This document shows, piece after piece, positions 1 to 4,944 of a stretch of DNA of 5,445 bases. Source of the stretch: JOPF133 sp052144935 (lineage in GTDB: Bacteria > Acidobacteriota > Terriglobia > Bryobacterales > Bryobacteraceae); the NCBI GenBank assembly GCA_052144935.1, contig JBKQPR010000345.1, positions 1 to 5,445 on the forward strand. Reading direction: 5' to 3'. Numbering within the stretch: the stretch's first letter is position 1; the number at the start of each line of letters is the position of its first letter. The position numbers and the translations under genes were made by a program. Under the pieces are notes generated by a model. That model saw only the letters and a list, made by a program, of their open reading frames with translations, did no database searches and was not told where the DNA came from.

Positions 1-1
1 G

Positions 2-157
2 CTGCACCTCGTGCTGAAGGAGGCGTCTTGGAAGGGGGGCGAGTTGCGGATGTTGCTCCGGGAGCCATTCCAAGAATTAAGACTTTCGAACTCCGGAAGT
101 GATAGAAACTGCAAGGAGTTCGGCCCCAGCGGGCCGGATTTTGATAACTGGCGGTGA
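2..157 (+). CDS. C-terminal end of a probable serine recombinase (partial, 5' end outside window)
   Basis: An open frame enters from the left edge and gives 51 residues before a TGA at 155-157. Seen: a stretch reading KEASWKGGELRMLLREPF, then LRLSNSGSDRN, ending in FDNWR. From memory of the family, large serine recombinases often end with a basic 'W+DG.L...PF..LR.SN' tail followed by a short 'W' terminus, and this matches that style. No catalytic serine domain is in the window, so the call rests on the tail only. The last codons and the stop overlap the 3' end of the tRNA-Ser on the other strand, which fits an integrase lying at the end of its own element. It could be an unrelated protein tail; moderate confidence. 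Confidence 0.5.
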   Translation: MHLVLKEASWKGGELRMLLREPFQELRLSNSGSDRNCKEFGPSGPDFDNWR

Positions 158-238
158 GGGTGGGATTCGAACCCACGGAACCCGCAAAGGTTCAACGGTT
201 TTCGAGACCGCCCGATTCAACCGCTCTCGCACCTCACC
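149..238 (-). tRNA. tRNA-Ser (anticodon CGA), with encoded CCA end
   Basis: On the minus strand the cloverleaf is complete. The 7-bp acceptor stem is GGTGAGG with CCTCACC. The anticodon arm is GCGGT/ACCGT around the loop CTCGAAA, with anticodon CGA at 204-202. The long class II variable arm is GAACC-TTTGC-GGTTC, as in serine tRNAs, and the T arm is GTGGG-TTCGAAT-CCCAC. The discriminator G and CCA are encoded (positions 152-149). It decodes UCG codons. The 3' half overlaps the end of the recombinase frame on the plus strand, a common arrangement when an element has integrated into a tRNA 3' end. I see no clear promoter upstream of position 238 on the minus strand. Confidence 0.97.
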
Positions 239-462
239 GCATCGGACTACCCTGATTTTCCCACAACTTGCATCCGATGTCACGATTCTGTGCGGGTGCA
301 GGGGTGCCGCGGGTGCCCGTATGGGAGCGGGTTGTTTGGTTTTTCGCCCCATCGAGCACCGCCAGGCGGTGGGCCACGACGTTTTGGGCCTCGCCGAAAT
401 GAACCCTGGCGGCAAACTGGTGGAGAATACCGCCACAGGATCTTTCAAAACGGGAATCTGGC

Positions 463-468
463 TAGAAT
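463..468 (+). promoter_or_regulatory. Possible -10 box for the sugar operon
   Basis: TAGAAT at 463-468 matches the sigma-70 -10 consensus in five of six positions and lies 41 bp before the SDR start codon. No convincing -35 is seen at the right distance. The Shine-Dalgarno GGAG is at 498-501, eight bases before the ATG at 510. Weak evidence. Confidence 0.3.
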
Positions 469-509
469 AAGACTTCCAGATATTCCTGATCGAAGTCGGA
501 GAGCGGAAC

Positions 510-1289
510 ATGGAGTTTACCGGGAAAGTTGCCATCGTGACCGGCACAACGGGTATCGGCAGGGCCGTCGCGAAGCGGTTCGCACACGACGGCGCAAGCG
601 TGCTGGCCTGCGGAATCGATGCCGCGGCGAACGATAAGCTTATTGTGGAGGCCTGCGCCGAGCGGCTGACATTGCAGGTCCTCCAGACGGATGTTGCCGA
701 GCCCGAACAGGTGCGCGCGGCGGTGGAGGCCGCGGTGGCGCTGTTCGGCGGCCTCGATATCATTGTGAACGCCGCGGCGGTCCATCCATACGGCGACGCC
801 GTGGAAACCGGCGCGGAAACCTGGAACCGGTGCATGCAGGTCAACGTTGGCGGTATTTATCTTTTCGCGCACTTCGGCGTGCCGGAAATGAGAAAGCGCG
901 GTGGCGGGGCCATCGTCAACCTCGCCTCCGTGCAGGGTCGCGCCTGCCAGCGGCGAGTGGCGGCGTACGTCGCCTCGAAAGGCGCGATTCACAGCTTGAC
1001 CCGCGCCATGGCTCTCGATTTCGCGCCGGACGGCATCCGCGTGAACTCCATAAGCCCCGGTTCGGTGGCGACTCCGATCCTGGAGCTCGCCGCGCGCACG
1101 TTCTCGCCGAACGAGCCCGTCGAAGAGGTTTTCGAACGCTTCGGCGCGGCGCACCCGCTGGGGCGCGTCGGAACGCCCGAGGAGGTGGCGGAAATGACGG
1201 CGTTTCTGGCCTCGGATAAGGCCAGCTTCTGCACCGGCGGCGACTACCTGATCGACGGCGGCCTGCTGGCCGGCATCGGCGTGCGGTGA
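510..1289 (+). CDS. SDR-family NAD(P)-dependent oxidoreductase, probable sugar dehydrogenase
   Basis: A 259-aa classical short-chain dehydrogenase, the usual length. Seen: the nucleotide-binding TGTTGIG motif (residues 11-17), D61-V62 for the adenine ring, NAAA at 87-90 (variant of NNAG), and the catalytic tetrad N112, S140, Y153, K157 (YVASK) with the expected 13-residue Ser-Tyr spacing. SPGSVATP (about 185) and the C-terminal TGGDYLIDGG strand are typical of FabG-like SDRs. An acidic residue (D37) after the second strand suggests NAD rather than NADP preference (inference). The start is set by GGAG eight bases upstream. It is 7 bp from an SMP-30/gluconolactonase gene, so the likely job is oxidising a free aldose to its lactone in the cytoplasm; the exact sugar cannot be read. 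A 3-oxoacyl-ACP reductase role is less likely in this context. Confidence 0.92.
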   Translation: MEFTGKVAIVTGTTGIGRAVAKRFAHDGASVLACGIDAAANDKLIVEACAERLTLQVLQTDVAEPEQVRAAVEAAVALFGGLDIIVNAAAVHPYGDAVETGAETWNRCMQVNVGGIYLFAHFGVPEMRKRGGGAIVNLASVQGRACQRRVAAYVASKGAIHSLTRAMALDFAPDGIRVNSISPGSVATPILELAARTFSPNEPVEEVFERFGAAHPLGRVGTPEEVAEMTAFLASDKASFCTGGDYLIDGGLLAGIGVR

Positions 1290-1296
1290 GGATCGC

Positions 1297-2211
1297 ATGA
1301 AGATCGTAAGCGAACCCGTTTGCGTAGCGCCCGCGGGCGACCGTTGCGGCGAAGGCCCGGTTTGGCACGCCGCCGCACAGGCGCTCTACTGGACCGACAT
1401 CAACCGCTTCCTGATTCACCGCTTCGACCCCTGCCGGAAGTCGGTGAACTCGTGGTTCTTCGATGAGCCCGTGACGGCGATGGCCCTCACGGACCGCGAC
1501 GACACGCTGGCCGTGGCCCTCGGCTCGCGGCTGATCCTGTGGACGCCGGAGACCGGCGAGCGGCGCGACCACAGCTTCCGGCTCCCGGGGTGGCCGGCGG
1601 TGCGCTCCAACGACGCCCGCCCCGATCCCCGCGGCTCGTTCTGGCTTGGCTCGATGCGCAATAACGTCAACCCCGACGGCTCTTCGGGCGTTTGCGGCGG
1701 CAAGGATGGCGCGCTTTACCGCATCGACCCGGATGGCTCCGTCACCGAGTGCAAGCGCGGCATCGGTATCTCCAACACGCTGGCCTGGAGCCCGGACGGC
1801 ACGCGGTTCTACTTCGCCGACACGCTCGAAAACGCAATCTGCGCCTACGATTACGACGCAGCCAACGGCGCGATCGGCGGCGAGCGGCCGTTTTTCGCCG
1901 GCTTTTCGCGCGGCTGGCCGGACGGATCCACCGTCGATAGCGAAGGCTATCTTTGGAACTGCCGGTATGGCGGATCCTGCATCGTGCGCGTGGCGCCGGA
2001 CGGCGCCATCGACCGCGTCATCGAGATGCCCGCGCTGAATCTCACGAGCTGCACATTCGGCGGCCCGGATCTGCGGACGCTCTACGTCACCAGCGCCGGG
2101 CTCGACGCGCCCGCCTCGGACCGCCTGGGCGGCAGTGTGTTCGCGGTACACACGGATGTGCCGGGGCAGCCGGAAAATCGGTTCGCCGTGTTCGGCGGCC
2201 AGCGGCGTTAG
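1297..2211 (+). CDS. SMP-30/gluconolactonase/LRE-family sugar lactonase
   Basis: A 304-aa six-bladed beta-propeller hydrolase of the SMP-30/regucalcin family, about the usual length. Seen: the N-terminal GEGPVW motif with metal ligand E19, SNDARPDPRGSFWLGSM with N105-D106 (equivalent to the NDGKxDPxGRxWxGTM block), ISNTLAWSPDG with N160 (the family usually has SNGLxWS, so Thr replaces Gly), GWPDGSTVDSEGYLW with D209, and a late TSCTFGGPDLRTLYVTSA blade. E19, N160 and D209 are the expected divalent-metal site, so the enzyme should be active. The family opens sugar lactones to aldonic acids. GAGG overlapping the SDR stop serves as Shine-Dalgarno five bases before the ATG, so the two genes are almost certainly cotranscribed and catalyse consecutive steps of a non-phosphorylating sugar pathway. 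Confidence 0.93.
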   Translation: MKIVSEPVCVAPAGDRCGEGPVWHAAAQALYWTDINRFLIHRFDPCRKSVNSWFFDEPVTAMALTDRDDTLAVALGSRLILWTPETGERRDHSFRLPGWPAVRSNDARPDPRGSFWLGSMRNNVNPDGSSGVCGGKDGALYRIDPDGSVTECKRGIGISNTLAWSPDGTRFYFADTLENAICAYDYDAANGAIGGERPFFAGFSRGWPDGSTVDSEGYLWNCRYGGSCIVRVAPDGAIDRVIEMPALNLTSCTFGGPDLRTLYVTSAGLDAPASDRLGGSVFAVHTDVPGQPENRFAVFGGQRR

Positions 2212-2285
2212 ATCGTCCCCAGAAGCGTGTCGCGTCCGGCGCGGGAGATCGCGACCTGGCTGTCTTCGCGACCGGAGAGGGCGAG

Positions 2286-2583
2286 ATGACGAAACCTGAG
2301 GGAGCACCCCAAGAGCCGCGGCGGGGATGGATCGAGAACGGCCACCGGCCGGGCGATCTTTTTGACTGCGCCGCAATGCGGCGCCAGGAACGGGCGCGGA
2401 TCGCCGTGCCAGTGTTCCGCTACTGGCAAACGGAAGTTGACAGACCCACGCCGGACTCGGCACGGGGCCAAGACGGCGCAGGGAATCGCGCGGATCCGGC
2501 TGGCCGTCACGAAGCACGGTTGGTATTCGGCGGACGCCAGAGCCCGTACACCGAGCGAATTCACCGGGACCGGCAGCAGTAAC
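2286..2583 (+). pseudogene. Frameshifted relic of a small HGGxSTGP-type protein
   Basis: The intact family, as I remember it, is a roughly 100-residue protein reading NGxxPGDL, then CGAxxxxGxPC, then CRxHGGxSTGPxTxEGxxRI, then TKHGxYSAEA. All four blocks are present here in order but in different frames. ENGHRPGDL is in the frame of the ATG at 2286; APQCGARNGRGSPCQC is in the frame starting at 2362; HAGLGTGP begins at 2447 in another frame; KTAQGIARIRLAVTKHGWYSADA returns to the 2362 frame. This implies an extra T in the TTTTT run near 2360, one extra base between 2437 and 2446, and one A lost near 2470. GGAG at 2274-2277 is a Shine-Dalgarno remnant eight bases before the ATG. The Cys/His motifs suggest the ancestor bound zinc; its function is unknown. 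Confidence 0.7.
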
Positions 2584-2595
2584 ATGGGACAGACA

Positions 2596-3363
2596 ATGGG
2601 CACAACGAGAGTTCTGGCGATCCACGCGCATCCTGACGATGTGGAGATTCTGGCGGGCGGAACGATGGCGCTGTTGGCCGGCCTGGGACACGCGATCACC
2701 ATCGCCACCTTCACGGCGGGAGATTGCGGATCGCGTGAACTGGGGCCGGAAGAGATCGCCGCCGTCCGCAGGGGGGAAGCGGCCCGTTCGGCGGCGCGGA
2801 TTGGCGCCACATACGTCTGCCTGGAGATGCACGACCTGGCGATCTTCAGCGACGGCCCGTCGCGCCGCCTGGTGGTGGAGGTGTTGCGCAAGACCCGCCC
2901 GCAACTGGTGCTAACCTCTTCTCCGGTGGATTATCTGGGCGACCACGAGGCCGCCAGCGCGCTGGTCCGCGACGCCTGCTTCGCCGCTCCGGCGCCGAAC
3001 TACCATACCGGCGCGGCGGACGCGGCGTCCCCGCTGGGCGCCATCCCACATCTCTATTGGATGGACCCGGTCGGCGGCGAAGACCGCGAGGGCCATCCGG
3101 TCGCGCCGGACTTCGTCGTCGACGTGGCGAACACGTTCGCGATCAAGCGGGAGATGCTCTCCGAACACTCCAGCCAGCGGGAGTGGCTCCGGCAGCATCA
3201 CGGCACGGACGATTATCTGGACACCATGGAACGTTGGACGCGGGAGCGCGGCCGGCGCGCGGGGTTCTCGCACGGCGAGGGATTCCGCCAGTATCGCGGC
3301 CACCCCTACCCGCACACGCCGCTGCTCCAGGAATTGCTCGGAGACCTGGTGGCCCTCGGCTAG
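2596..3363 (+). CDS. PIG-L/LmbE-family zinc-dependent deacetylase
   Basis: A 255-aa member of the PIG-L (LmbE-like) family, which removes acetyl groups from N-acetylglucosamine-type substrates. Seen: a Rossmann-like first strand followed by AHPDDVE (residues 11-17; H12 and D15 as zinc ligands, D14 as general base), GGTMALL, FTAGDCG at 39-45, and SSPVDYLGDHEAAS, whose H117 is the third zinc ligand. Length and motif order are normal and the end is complete. The frame stays open back to 2362, but that extension matches the HGGxSTGP relic, so it is not part of this protein. I chose ATG 2596 because GGGA at 2586-2589 gives a Shine-Dalgarno six bases upstream; ATG 2584 is the alternative. It lies downstream of the sugar genes on the same strand, so it may act on an amino sugar or glycoside in that pathway (inference). 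Confidence 0.9.
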   Translation: MGTTRVLAIHAHPDDVEILAGGTMALLAGLGHAITIATFTAGDCGSRELGPEEIAAVRRGEAARSAARIGATYVCLEMHDLAIFSDGPSRRLVVEVLRKTRPQLVLTSSPVDYLGDHEAASALVRDACFAAPAPNYHTGAADAASPLGAIPHLYWMDPVGGEDREGHPVAPDFVVDVANTFAIKREMLSEHSSQREWLRQHHGTDDYLDTMERWTRERGRRAGFSHGEGFRQYRGHPYPHTPLLQELLGDLVALG

Positions 3364-3411
3364 AGCTACAAGGGGCAGGTTTTCACAAAAGCGGGTCCCA
3401 ACAAATTCGGA

Positions 3412-3549
3412 TTAACCGACATGCCGCACCAAGAGGTGGCTACCCTCCCCCTTTAGGCAGAAGAGCCGCCGGATGATTTTGGGGAGGCCAAGGTAATCGC
3501 CGAGGATGTGACGCCCTAAATTTTCATTGTAGAGGGCGTCTAGCTGGCG
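3412..3549 (-). pseudogene. Decayed coding fragment, family unknown
   Basis: Between in-frame stops at 3552-3550 and 3414-3412, the minus strand reads a protein-like sequence containing DALYNENLGRHILGDYLGL and PKIIRRLF. It has no start codon, and two in-frame stops lie within 50 bases upstream (at 3552-3550 and a TAA about a dozen codons earlier). The amino-acid mix resembles real coding sequence more than a GC-rich shadow, so it is probably the stump of a gene lost by insertion or decay. I cannot name the family. Confidence 0.25.
3510..3540. repeat. 8-bp inverted repeat, 15-base loop
   Basis: GACGCCCT at 3510-3517 is mirrored exactly by AGGGCGTC at 3533-3540, with 15 AT-rich bases between. 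No T-run follows, so it is a poor intrinsic terminator. It lies inside the decayed minus-strand fragment and may be a chance product of that coding sequence. Confidence 0.35.
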
Positions 3550-3655
3550 CTAGGAGCCGTCTTATAAACGGCAATGCTCTGCCGGGCATGGGGCCCGATC
3601 CCCCGCCCTCCGCTCAAATCATACCACCGCCGCAACCTGGAGCGCATGGCTATCA

Positions 3656-3700
3656 AGCGGGCGGGTAGTGTCCTAAAGTTGCGGACACTACCAGCGGGCG
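3656..3700. repeat. 29-bp near-palindrome bracketed by perfect 8-bp direct repeats
   Basis: GGTAGTGTCC (3664-3673) and GGACACTACC (3683-3692) are perfect 10-bp inverted arms around the 9-base loop TAAAGTTGC. Directly abutting each end is the octamer AGCGGGCG (3656-3663 and 3693-3700). Inverted ends plus an immediately flanking direct repeat is the signature of a transposon with its target-site duplication; 8 bp is a usual duplication length for several IS families (for example IS66, ISL3, IS256, IS1595). No transposase fits in 29 bp, so it would be a solo end pair, an excision remnant or a very small palindromic element. It could instead be a transcription hairpin, but there is no T-tail. Confidence 0.55.
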
Positions 3701-3729
3701 CCCGGCTCAATCACCCCTTGGGTATTGGG

Positions 3730-3748
3730 TATAATTGCTCTCAGGAGG
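3730..3748 (+). promoter_or_regulatory. TATAAT box and strong Shine-Dalgarno for the 77-aa gene
   Basis: A perfect TATAAT lies at 3730-3735, predicting transcription from about 3742. AGGAGG follows at 3743-3748, ten bases before a GTG at 3759. The leader would be only about 17 bases. No good -35 is seen (TCAATC near 3707 is weak). Confidence 0.5.
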
Positions 3749-3758
3749 GGCCGTCTCA

Positions 3759-3992
3759 GTGAATAAGGCGTGCACCGCCTTCATTACCGGCGTCAGCGTC
3801 TTGGCGTCGATTGTGCTCAACGCAAAGATCAAGGAAGCCGTGCTGCCCGATCAACCCCATATTCCGTATGAGCAATCCAACCCGTGGGAGCCTGCGCCAC
3901 AGCAATACGCCGGTTCTCTGGGAGGAGGAAACAACAACAATTCCTCAATGCCCTCACCAAGCATCTCCAACGGAAATGGCAGTTCGGTCTGA
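3759..3992 (+). CDS. Small hypothetical protein, hydrophobic N-terminus and N/S/G-rich tail
   Basis: A 77-aa protein that I do not recognise. The GTG start is chosen because AGGAGG and a TATAAT box stand directly upstream; a TTG at 3735 in the same frame overlaps the -10 box and is not credible. Residues 5-20 (CTAFITGVSVLASIVL, after a Lys at 3) form one hydrophobic stretch, enough for a signal anchor or a short membrane helix. A middle part rich in Pro, Gln and Trp follows (QSNPWEPAPQQ), then a low-complexity tail with GGGNNNNSS and SNGNGSS, likely disordered. It ends 51 bp before the nuclease gene, which has its own promoter-like box. A role in the neighbouring system is unproven. Confidence 0.5.
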   Translation: MNKACTAFITGVSVLASIVLNAKIKEAVLPDQPHIPYEQSNPWEPAPQQYAGSLGGGNNNNSSMPSPSISNGNGSSV

Positions 3993-4021
3993 TACTACCC
4001 GACGGATCGGACAACGTGGAA

Positions 4022-4038
4022 CGAAGTGGTACACTTCG
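4022..4038 (+). promoter_or_regulatory. 17-bp palindrome covering the -10 box of the nuclease gene
   Basis: CGAAGTG (4022-4028) and CACTTCG (4032-4038) are perfect inverted arms around GTA. TACACT at 4030-4035 within it fits a -10 box, with CGGACA at 4008-4013 as a possible -35 (16-bp spacing). Transcription would then begin almost at ATG 4044. A bound repressor dimer would block RNA polymerase, so this is a candidate operator. Confidence 0.45.
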
Positions 4039-4043
4039 CTGGT

Positions 4044-4511
4044 ATGGTTAATCGCAAGCGCGTGCCTACTGCGCGACAGACCGCCGGTGCTTTCGGTGAG
4101 TTGCAAGTCATCAAGGAGTGCCATTGTCCCCGCTGCAAGCGTTCTACGAGGACCCTTAAGCGCCTTCCCGGAAACTCCAGATGTGCTGATGTCATCTGCG
4201 ATTTCTGCGGGTATCTGGCGCAGGTTAAAACACACAGCACTTCAAAAATCGATGAAGTCCCGAAGTCTATCGTCAGCGCCGGCTGGCGGCCACAAAAAGA
4301 GCGAATGGACGCGGGAATCTATTTTCCGCTCTTTTTGGTCATGGTTGCGCCAGATAGGAGGCACTCGATCTTCTACTTGTCGGCCGATCTACAGGAGCAA
4401 GCCATGTTTCAGGTAAGGCCACCGCTGCCCCCTCCAGCGCGCCGGGAGGGATGGCAAGGATTCAGATACAACCTTGACTCTGTGCAATCCCGTTTCGCAC
4501 GAATACGGTGA
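4044..4511 (+). CDS. DpnI-like (Dam-replacing family) endonuclease, catalytic domain only
   Basis: A 155-aa protein that I align by eye with the N-terminal catalytic domain of DpnI, which cuts GATC carrying N6-methyladenine. Seen: GAFGELQVI (15-23); a zinc ribbon formed by C28-x2-C31 and C52-x2-C55; a core of A48-D49, then after the second CxxC Q60-V61-K62, in the place of DpnI's D...ELK; and a C-terminal block with P126-P127-L128, A132-R133-R134 and G136-W137-x-G139, like DpnI's PLxxTARRAGWIG. Gln replaces the second acidic residue, a change also known in Mrr-like nucleases. The protein stops where DpnI's catalytic domain ends, so the winged-helix half is missing here and is encoded at 4694-4927. 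ATG 4044 is preferred because of the -10 box just upstream; GTG 4026 would add six residues. Methyl specificity is inferred from DpnI. Confidence 0.75.
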   Translation: MVNRKRVPTARQTAGAFGELQVIKECHCPRCKRSTRTLKRLPGNSRCADVICDFCGYLAQVKTHSTSKIDEVPKSIVSAGWRPQKERMDAGIYFPLFLVMVAPDRRHSIFYLSADLQEQAMFQVRPPLPPPARREGWQGFRYNLDSVQSRFARIR

Positions 4512-4545
4512 GGGCCCCTCAGCGCCTTGAGGGATGGCGTACAAT
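4509..4545 (+). promoter_or_regulatory. Repeat cluster and -10 box before the 45-aa gene
   Basis: TGAGGG occurs at 4509-4514 and again at 4528-4533, with its complement CCCTCA at 4516-4521 between them, so the middle copy can pair with either neighbour. TACAAT at 4540-4545 is a good -10 box six bases before the GTG at 4552, placing the predicted transcription start at or next to the start codon. No normal Shine-Dalgarno is seen (AGGG at 4546-4549 is too close), so leaderless translation is plausible. The repeats could be an operator or alternative RNA hairpins. Confidence 0.4.
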
Positions 4546-4551
4546 AGGGCC

Positions 4552-4689
4552 GTGGCTGAAATCCCCAAAGTCCCCGAGGATCAGTTCAAGGCCGTGATAC
4601 GCGCCCTGCTCAACACGCCGCCAATGCCGATGTCAGAAATACCCCGGAAGCGGGAGAAGGCGAAGCCCCCAGCCAAGGCGAAAAGGTAA
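4552..4689 (+). CDS. 45-aa basic-tailed small protein between the DpnI-like halves
   Basis: A 45-residue protein from GTG 4552. The first part contains a likely short helix (EDQFKAVIRALLNT, 9-22), then a proline-rich turn (PPMPMSEIP, 23-31) and a strongly basic Lys/Arg/Pro/Ala tail (32-45), as in small nucleic-acid- or partner-binding peptides. I cannot assign a family. It starts 40 bp after the nuclease stop, and its TAA is 4 bp from the ATG of the winged-helix gene, so those two are almost certainly translated from one mRNA. It might bridge the two halves, regulate them or act on its own; nothing in the sequence decides this. Too short for confident coding statistics, but the -10 box and tight spacing support it. 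Confidence 0.55.
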   Translation: MAEIPKVPEDQFKAVIRALLNTPPMPMSEIPRKREKAKPPAKAKR

Positions 4690-4693
4690 GCAT

Positions 4694-4927
4694 ATGGCAC
4701 CAGACAACCAAACGTGGAATTCAGAGTTAAGGCGCCTTGTGATGCAGGAGTGGGAAGCCGGCCACGTTTTTACGCTGGCCGATATTTACAGATTTGAGCC
4801 GCACTTCAGAACCCTCTATCCACAAAACTCCCACATTCAGGATAAACTGCGACAGACGATGCAAAACCTACGAGAAGAAGCCGTTGTCGAGTTCGTTGAC
4901 GATGCCGGGACCTATCGGAGAATTTGA
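4694..4927 (+). CDS. Stand-alone winged-helix protein like the C-terminal domain of DpnI
   Basis: A 77-aa protein that corresponds over almost its full length to the C-terminal winged-helix (Dam-replacing HTH) domain of DpnI, which in DpnI binds methylated GATC. Seen: W8 and a first helix, F26-T-L-x-D30-I-Y32-x-F34-E35, P43-x-N45-x-H47-I48, K51-L-R53-Q54 and Q57-x-L59-R60 in the recognition region, then E66-F67 and G72-x-Y74-R75 in the wing; DpnI has FTLEDMYRFE, NNHI, KIRQQLQ.LRD and G.YRK in the same order. AAGG at 4683-4686 lies seven bases before the ATG. There is no catalytic domain. With the nuclease upstream, the likely role is the methyl-DNA reader of a two-subunit enzyme; a repressor of the locus is the alternative. 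Confidence 0.78.
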   Translation: MAPDNQTWNSELRRLVMQEWEAGHVFTLADIYRFEPHFRTLYPQNSHIQDKLRQTMQNLREEAVVEFVDDAGTYRRI

Positions 4928-4944
4928 GATCCCTTATCGCCCGG

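Larger units (their letters stand above)
3364..3758. other. Gene-poor stretch between the sugar genes and the accessory island
   Basis: No intact gene is supported in these 395 bases. They contain a decayed minus-strand coding fragment (3412-3549), an 8-bp inverted repeat (3510-3517 with 3533-3540), a 29-bp near-palindrome flanked by 8-bp direct repeats (3656-3700), and the promoter and ribosome binding site of the next gene. A 62-codon plus-strand frame at 3574-3762 runs through the repeat, has no Shine-Dalgarno and looks like chance. No T-tailed terminator hairpin was found after the deacetylase stop. Confidence 0.6.

Noticed and set aside
240..509. Possible gene between the tRNA and the SDR, with open frames on both strands
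   Set aside because: The frames run through the tRNA or into the SDR and show no motif or ribosome binding site; only a weak -10 box at 463 was kept.
2208..2891. 227-codon minus-strand frame across the gap after the lactonase
   Set aside because: It is antisense to the HGGxSTGP relic and the start of the deacetylase and has no recognisable domain or Shine-Dalgarno.
916..2904. 662-codon open frame on the minus strand
   Set aside because: It lies antisense to the SDR, lactonase and deacetylase genes, all of which have clear family motifs; its sequence is Arg/Ala/Pro-rich, typical of a GC-rich shadow.
3811..4416. 201-codon plus-strand frame overlapping the 77-aa gene and the nuclease
   Set aside because: Ser/Arg-rich shadow in another frame of the DpnI-like gene, whose zinc and catalytic motifs are clear.
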